Below are positions 59,237 through 64,000 of a stretch of DNA of 64,000 bases, piece after piece. The notes below the pieces were generated by a model. The model ran no database searches. It was not told the DNA's origin and saw only the letters and a list, made by a program, of their open reading frames with translations. The stretch's first letter is position 1, and the number at the start of each line of letters is the position of its first letter. Position numbers and translations under genes: made by a program. Source of the stretch: an uncultured Latescibacterota bacterium (GTDB lineage Bacteria > Latescibacterota > UBA2968); the NCBI GenBank assembly GCA_951812755.1, contig OX638329.1, forward strand, positions 3,294,522-3,358,521. The letters run 5' to 3'.

Positions 59237-60112
59237 GTGGTGCCAATAAACGGCTTTCTGGGTATAGACAAACCCGCTGGCTGGACTTCTCAAGATGTCG
59301 TCAGTTGGGTACGTAAGCACTTTGGGATAAAAAAAGCAGGACACACAGGCACCCTTGATCCCATGGCAACGGGCGTTTTGCTACTTTGTCTGGGGGCTTA
59401 TACACGTCTGAGTTCCTATATTACGGACGGTGACAAACAATATCGCGCGGTTGTGCGTTTGGGAATGACGACCGACTCTCTCGATGCCGATGGTGTGATT
59501 ACCAGCAGATCGTGGGATATTCCAACCGATTATGCACAAGTCCAGGCCGCCGTTGCCGAATTTAAGGGTGTGATTGCACAAATCCCGCCTATGTATTCGG
59601 CCATACGCATGGGGGGGCGCAGGCTTTATGAACTCGCCCGCAAAGGTATTGAGGTAGAACGCCCAGCGCGTAAAGTATGCGTACACAAGCTCGACATTGC
59701 GGCTTATGCACCACCGCTCTTGCACCTCGACGTACATTGTTCTAAGGGCACTTATATTCGGTCGCTTGCAGACGACATCGGTAAACGGCTCGGATGTGGT
59801 GCTCACCTATCAACGCTTCGCAGAACCGCGGTTGGGTGTGTTGAATTGGGGCAATGTGTTGCGATTTATGATCTCGAGCGTGCAGAATGTATTTCTGATG
59901 TGTTGCTCAATCCCCACGCTGTTTTATCCCATCTGTCTTCGGTTTGTTTGACAGAGGTACAGCAGGGGAGATTTTTAAATGGCAATCCCGTGACCGATAT
60001 GTTATTAGATGTCCAGGATATTGTGAAAGTGCAAAATTCCCGGGGTATTTTGCTCGGTCTCGGTCATATCGTTGAGGGCGTCTTGAAGCCTATTCGCGTG
60101 TTCCAGAATTGA
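59237..60112 (+). CDS. truB: tRNA pseudouridine-55 synthase
   Basis: 291 residues. GFLGIDKPAGWTSQDVV and GHTGTLDPMATGVLLLCLG with catalytic Asp41 are the TruB motifs, followed by GDKQYRAVVRLG. The enzyme makes pseudouridine 55 in the T loop of tRNA. The start is a GTG (59237 or 59240) immediately after the rbfA stop. The C-terminal PUA-like part is present. The stop overlaps ribF. Confidence 0.95.
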   Translation: MVPINGFLGIDKPAGWTSQDVVSWVRKHFGIKKAGHTGTLDPMATGVLLLCLGAYTRLSSYITDGDKQYRAVVRLGMTTDSLDADGVITSRSWDIPTDYAQVQAAVAEFKGVIAQIPPMYSAIRMGGRRLYELARKGIEVERPARKVCVHKLDIAAYAPPLLHLDVHCSKGTYIRSLADDIGKRLGCGAHLSTLRRTAVGCVELGQCVAIYDLERAECISDVLLNPHAVLSHLSSVCLTEVQQGRFLNGNPVTDMLLDVQDIVKVQNSRGILLGLGHIVEGVLKPIRVFQN

Positions 60113-61065
60113 TGATGCGTACCATAACGCTTGAAGAACCGATCGCGCTTGCCCACCCGGTGGTCACTGTTGGAACATTTGACGGCATTCACATCGGGCA
60201 TGTCTCTGTTATTAAAGCTATGATCGATATGGCACGGGCGTGTGGGGGAACATCTGTTGTCGTCACTTTTGATCCACACCCCCGCCAGTTTATCGACGGT
60301 GCCGATGCTCCCGGGGTGTTGACATCGTTTGAGGAGAAACAGCATTGTCTCGCCGCCTTAGGGGTGGATATTCTGGCTGTTGTTGAATTCGATGATGCAC
60401 TCCGACAGATGTCTCCCGAGGCATTTGTCAGATGCTTCCTAATTGATAGACTCAGTGCCAGGTCTGTGATCATAGGTTACGATCACGGTTTTGGAAGAGG
60501 TCGTCAGGGCGGTTTTGAAACGATGAAAAGGTTGGGAAAACAATTTGGCTTCTCTGTTTTTTCTCCACCTGCTGTGTGTGTCGCCGAAAAACCTGTGAGC
60601 AGTACTCGTATTCGCAATGCACTCTTAGAAGGAGACATGGATGCGGTTGTCCAGCTTCTGGGGCATCCATACCCATTGTGGGGGCGTGTGGTAGAGGGGG
60701 AAAGGCGAGGTAGAGCACTTGGTTTTCCCACTGCCAATCTCCTATTTGAGACGCAGGGAAAGCTCTTGCCATCGCCGGGTGTTTATGCAGGTATTGCCAG
60801 GCTGGATCAGATCCATATCGCCGTTGTCAATTACGGCAAACGCCCGACATTTGGGGGGCAGGCAGCACTTTGTGAAGTACATTTGCTCAATTTTTCACAA
60901 GATCTCTATGGAACAATTTTGCCCCTTGAGATCTGGTATCGCATTCGCGGCGAGCGTGAATTTGGCAGCAAAGAAGCGTTGATCGAACAGATTCAAGCAG
61001 ATATACAGTCCGCGAAAGATATGCTTTCGCGGCGTCATACCTATGGAGGTAAATTTTGGCTTTAA
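60112..61065 (+). CDS. ribF: Bifunctional riboflavin kinase/FAD synthetase
   Basis: An N-terminal adenylyltransferase domain with [18 protein letters not shown] and a C-terminal riboflavin kinase domain ([11 protein letters not shown] and [14 protein letters not shown]). About 317 residues. It makes FMN and FAD from riboflavin. Two ATGs in tandem (60112, 60115) overlap the truB stop. The last 10 bases overlap rpsO. Confidence 0.95.
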   Translation: MMRTITLEEPIALAHPVVTVGTFDGIHIGHVSVIKAMIDMARACGGTSVVVTFDPHPRQFIDGADAPGVLTSFEEKQHCLAALGVDILAVVEFDDALRQMSPEAFVRCFLIDRLSARSVIIGYDHGFGRGRQGGFETMKRLGKQFGFSVFSPPAVCVAEKPVSSTRIRNALLEGDMDAVVQLLGHPYPLWGRVVEGERRGRALGFPTANLLFETQGKLLPSPGVYAGIARLDQIHIAVVNYGKRPTFGGQAALCEVHLLNFSQDLYGTILPLEIWYRIRGEREFGSKEALIEQIQADIQSAKDMLSRRHTYGGKFWL

Positions 61066-61325
61066 CAAAGGAGAAAAAGGCCGAGTTGATCGCACAATAC
61101 GGGCGAAAAGAAGGCGATACGGGATCGCCACAAGTCCAGATTGCGCAACTTACAGAGCGTATTGTGCAACTGATCGGACACTTTCAAACCCACAAGAAAG
61201 ATCATCACTCGCGTCGAGGGTTGCTCAAACTGGTTGGGCGTCGTCGCCGGCTGTTGCGGTATTTGCGGCGCGTAGATTTAGAAGGTTATCGTAGCTTGAT
61301 TGCGGCACTGGGTATTCGCGGTTGA
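61056..61325 (+). CDS. rpsO: 30S ribosomal protein S15
   Basis: 89 residues beginning (L/M)[19 protein letters not shown] and containing [20 protein letters not shown], standard for S15. The start codon is TTG at 61056: GGAGG lies 7 bases upstream and no ATG is available. The gene overlaps the ribF end by 10 bases. S15 binds 16S rRNA early in 30S assembly; the rpsO-pnp order is conserved. Confidence 0.96.
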   Translation: MALTKEKKAELIAQYGRKEGDTGSPQVQIAQLTERIVQLIGHFQTHKKDHHSRRGLLKLVGRRRRLLRYLRRVDLEGYRSLIAALGIRG

Positions 61326-61416
61326 GTTTTTTATTATTCCAGCAGTTGGTCGTATCTCTGGCCTTTTTTGTCAGGGCGCTGGGATAGATGTGTTTTAAGT
61401 AAATAGAGGAGAAAGA

Positions 61417-63534
61417 ATGATAGCAAAAGTAGAGCTTGAATATGCTGGTCGTCCGTTGTCCATTGAAACGGGTCGGGTGGCCAAACAGTCACATGGAGCG
61501 GTGTGGATGCAGTACGGTGAAACCATTGTACTGGTGGCTGCCGTTTCCGATAATAGACCTTCGAATTTTGACTTTTTTCCGCTTCAAGTCGATTATCGCG
61601 AAAAAATGTATGCAGGTGGTCGCATTCCGGGCAATTTTTTTAAGCGAGAAGGCGCGCCTTCAACAACGGAAAAATTGCATGCGCGTTTGATCGATCATCA
61701 AATCAGGCCCCTATTTCCGGGGACTTATGACTTTGAAACGCAGGTTTATGTCACGGTGTTGTCTTTTGATGGTGAAAACGATCCTGCGGTGCTCTCAATG
61801 ACGGGTGCTTCGGCTGCACTGTGCATTTCTGACATTCCGTTTGACGGCCCCATCGGTGCTGTGTGCATTGGACGGGTTGGTGAAGAATTTAAGATCAATC
61901 CCACACTTTCCGAACTCGAAGAAAGCGATATCCACCTGATGGTATCGGGCAATCGCGAGTCGATCATTTCAGTTGAAGGCGATTTTCACGAAGTACCCGA
62001 TGGCGATGTTGTCGAAGCACTGCGCGTCGCCCAGGAAGGGATTGTGCAACTGATTGAATTGCAGGATGATCTGATTGCCCGCGTGGGAAAACCCAAGCGG
62101 TCTTTTGACGAGCCTGAAGAAAACGAGGCTCTTGTCACTGCTGTTGCCGAACGCGCTTCAGAACAGATTCACGCAGCCAATCGCATGCCGGATAAGATGG
62201 CGCGCGCAGAGACGTTGTCCGCGATTCGTGCCGAAGTGCGAGAGGCACTTGCAGAGCACTTTGAAGATGTCGAAATTGGCAGTGAAATCGATCGATTGAT
62301 CAAGAAGGATATGCGCGCGATGATCCTCGCGGAGAATCAACGTATTGATGGACGAGATCTCAACCAAGTTCGGCCCATTGACATCGATATGAGTATATTG
62401 CCGCGCACACACGGGTCTGCTGTTTTTACGCGCGGGCAAACGCAAGCTTTGTGCGTTGCGACGCTCGGAAGCAAGATGGACACCCGGATGGTAGATGATC
62501 TCGAAGGCAAATCGTTCAAGAGCTTTATGCTCGATTACAACTTTCCCAACTACAGTGTGGGTGAAACGGGGCGGATCGCAGCGCCCGGCCGGCGTGAAAT
62601 CGGTCACGGTGTTTTGGCCGAAAAAGCACTCGAGCCTGTTGTGCCCGGTGAAGAGCATTTTCCTTATACGATCCGGCTGGTTTCCGAGATTTTAGAATCC
62701 AATAGTTCGTCTTCAATGGCCACGGTATGTGGCGGTTCTCTCGCTTTGATGGATGCGGGCGTGCCCATTAAAAGCCATGTTGCCGGGGCTGGCGTAGGGC
62801 TGGTCATGGAAGGGGATCAGTGGGCGGTTCTCACAGATATTTTAGGCGAAGAAGATCATTTGGGCGATATGGATCTCAAAATTGCGGGAACGCGCTCGGG
62901 GCTGACTGCGATTCAGATGGATATTAAGATCGGCGGTATCAGTTTTGAAATTCTCAATACGGCATTTGCTCGCGCCCGAGATGCATTAAATCACATTCTC
63001 GATCTTATGGAAGAAGCTATTCCTGTGCCGAGAACGAGCTTGTCGGAATACGCACCGCGCATATTGTCCATCCGGATTGATCCGGCAAAAATCGGTGCGG
63101 TTATTGGCCCGGGCGGCAAGACCATTCGCAGCATAGAAGAGACAGGCGCAACGGTTTCAGTCGAGGACGATGGGCTGGTTACGGTCACTTCTTTAGACGC
63201 GCAAGCCGGAGAAACCGCAATGGGTATGGTTGAGGCACTCGTAGAAGAGGCAGAAGTTGGACGAATCTATGAAGGCACGGTGCGCCGGATCACAGATTTT
63301 GGCGCATTTGTCGAGATTTTGCCCGGCAAGGATGGGCTTTGCCATATTTCCGAGCTTGAACATCACCGGGTGCGCAAGGTGAACGACGTGCTCAGTGAAG
63401 GCGAAAAAGTTCAGGTCAAAGTGATCGCTATTGACGATCAGGGTAAAATTCGACTGAGTCGCAAAGTACTTATTGACAGACCCGACGGAGATTCAAATCA
63501 GCAGGGTAGGCAACGCCCCCCCCGAAGGTCGTGA
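61417..63534 (+). CDS. pnp: Polyribonucleotide nucleotidyltransferase (PNPase)
   Basis: 705 residues: two RNase PH-like halves (for example [20 protein letters not shown] and [20 protein letters not shown]), a KH domain ([18 protein letters not shown], about residue 555) and an S1 domain ([20 protein letters not shown]). It degrades RNA phosphorolytically from the 3' end. GAGGAG lies 6-7 bases before the ATG. It follows rpsO after 91 bases and is closed by a terminator. Confidence 0.97.
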   Translation: MIAKVELEYAGRPLSIETGRVAKQSHGAVWMQYGETIVLVAAVSDNRPSNFDFFPLQVDYREKMYAGGRIPGNFFKREGAPSTTEKLHARLIDHQIRPLFPGTYDFETQVYVTVLSFDGENDPAVLSMTGASAALCISDIPFDGPIGAVCIGRVGEEFKINPTLSELEESDIHLMVSGNRESIISVEGDFHEVPDGDVVEALRVAQEGIVQLIELQDDLIARVGKPKRSFDEPEENEALVTAVAERASEQIHAANRMPDKMARAETLSAIRAEVREALAEHFEDVEIGSEIDRLIKKDMRAMILAENQRIDGRDLNQVRPIDIDMSILPRTHGSAVFTRGQTQALCVATLGSKMDTRMVDDLEGKSFKSFMLDYNFPNYSVGETGRIAAPGRREIGHGVLAEKALEPVVPGEEHFPYTIRLVSEILESNSSSSMATVCGGSLALMDAGVPIKSHVAGAGVGLVMEGDQWAVLTDILGEEDHLGDMDLKIAGTRSGLTAIQMDIKIGGISFEILNTAFARARDALNHILDLMEEAIPVPRTSLSEYAPRILSIRIDPAKIGAVIGPGGKTIRSIEETGATVSVEDDGLVTVTSLDAQAGETAMGMVEALVEEAEVGRIYEGTVRRITDFGAFVEILPGKDGLCHISELEHHRVRKVNDVLSEGEKVQVKVIAIDDQGKIRLSRKVLIDRPDGDSNQQGRQRPPRRS

Positions 63535-63550
63535 GATTTGCTACACACGT

Positions 63551-63608
63551 AAAAACACAAGACGATCGGTGGGCAAGCAGGTGATACCCGGTCGTCTTTC
63601 GTGTTTTT
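63551..63608 (+). terminator. Terminator after pnp
   Basis: AAAAACAC (63551-63558) pairs with GTGTTTTT (63601-63608), and AAGACGA with TCGTCTT inside, giving a long interrupted stem ending in TTTTT. Confidence 0.75.
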
Positions 63609-63626
63609 ACTCTCAGGGAACGATAT

Positions 63627-64000
63627 ATGCCAGATATCATCAGGATAAACGACGTAAGTGCATGGGAAGACAAGGAAGTTGTGATCGAGGGATGGTTGTA
63701 CAATAAACGATCAAGTGGAAAATTGCACTTTCTTCAGGTCAGAGATGGCTCTGGTACGATTCAGTGCGTGGTCTTTCAGGGCGATGTATCGCCAGACGTT
63801 TTTGAAAGGGCTTCAGATCTGGGGCAAGAGTCGTCCCTTCGCGTGATGGGAACAGTTCGGGCCGATGCGCGTTCGTCCATCGGCTTTGAAATTGGCGTCA
63901 GCGATATCGAAATTGTGCATCGTGCGGAGGATTATCCGATTACGCCCAAAGAACACGGCACGGCATTTCTGATGGATCATCGCCATTTGTGGCTGCGCTC
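63627..64000 (+). CDS. asnS: Asparaginyl-tRNA synthetase, 5' part
   Basis: ATG 63627, with AGGGAA 7 bases upstream, opens a frame that runs to the window edge (124 codons seen). An OB-fold anticodon-binding domain (VVIEGWLYNKRSSGKLHFLQ and RDGSGTIQCVV) leads to YPITPKEHGTAFLMDHRHLW, which is typical of AsnRS rather than AspRS. The catalytic domain lies beyond the window. A terminator separates it from pnp. Confidence 0.9.
   Translation, partial: MPDIIRINDVSAWEDKEVVIEGWLYNKRSSGKLHFLQVRDGSGTIQCVVFQGDVSPDVFERASDLGQESSLRVMGTVRADARSSIGFEIGVSDIEIVHRAEDYPITPKEHGTAFLMDHRHLWLR

Overview
The window looks like one contig of a Gram-negative environmental bacterium of the FCB/Latescibacterota/Poribacteria kind. 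That placement is an inference from gene content: a GWxTD-domain TPR protein, PhyH, heparinase, sulfatase and Gfo/Idh catabolic genes, BamD, several lipoproteins, futalosine-route menaquinone genes and a short primary-type sigma factor. I see no rRNA, tRNA, CRISPR array or intact transposon.

Layout. 1-4.8 kb: edge fragments, a Na+/solute symporter, a lipoprotein, a decayed IS605-like element and a P1-family peptidase. 4.9-8.3 kb: a leftward GT2 / radical SAM / GT2 operon. 8.4-12.3 kb: guanine deaminase, a large Calx-beta/FN3 lipoprotein behind operator-like palindromes, and a structured non-coding stretch. 12.3-15.8 kb: an orphan adenine methyltransferase behind a consensus promoter, an exported peroxiredoxin-like protein with an in-frame UGA that is most simply selenocysteine, and an MFS exporter. 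15.9-25.2 kb: a toxin-antitoxin pair, then a rightward run of heparinase, Gfo/Idh oxidoreductase, PhyH dioxygenase, metallophosphoesterase, mqnB, mqnD and a MauE-thioredoxin fusion. 25.2-31.2 kb: a garR-like reductase facing a leftward cluster of nitroreductase, dsrM-like, dsrK-like, a cysteine-desulfurase-like enzyme and dsrC. 31.2-40.3 kb: sigma factor, GWxTD protein, sulfatase, CocE-type hydrolase and a GC-rich beta-propeller protein. 40.4-48 kb: purL, rfbC, purB, two tiny genes and ribokinase, all leftward. 48.1-64 kb: rightward housekeeping genes bamD, nadD, zapA, a DUF512 radical SAM gene, der, a merR gene, rimP-nusA-infB-ylxP-rbfA-truB-ribF-rpsO-pnp, and the start of asnS.

How the parts may work together. 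The DsrC/DsrK/DsrM genes together with a class V aminotransferase, and with no DsrAB in view, suggest a menaquinol-linked sulfur-carrier redox system. The mqn genes would supply its quinone. The selenoprotein candidate and the MauE-thioredoxin fusion point to envelope thiol redox chemistry. Several families of short dispersed repeats lie in gaps between genes, and three of them supply the C-terminal codons and stop of the gene they touch.
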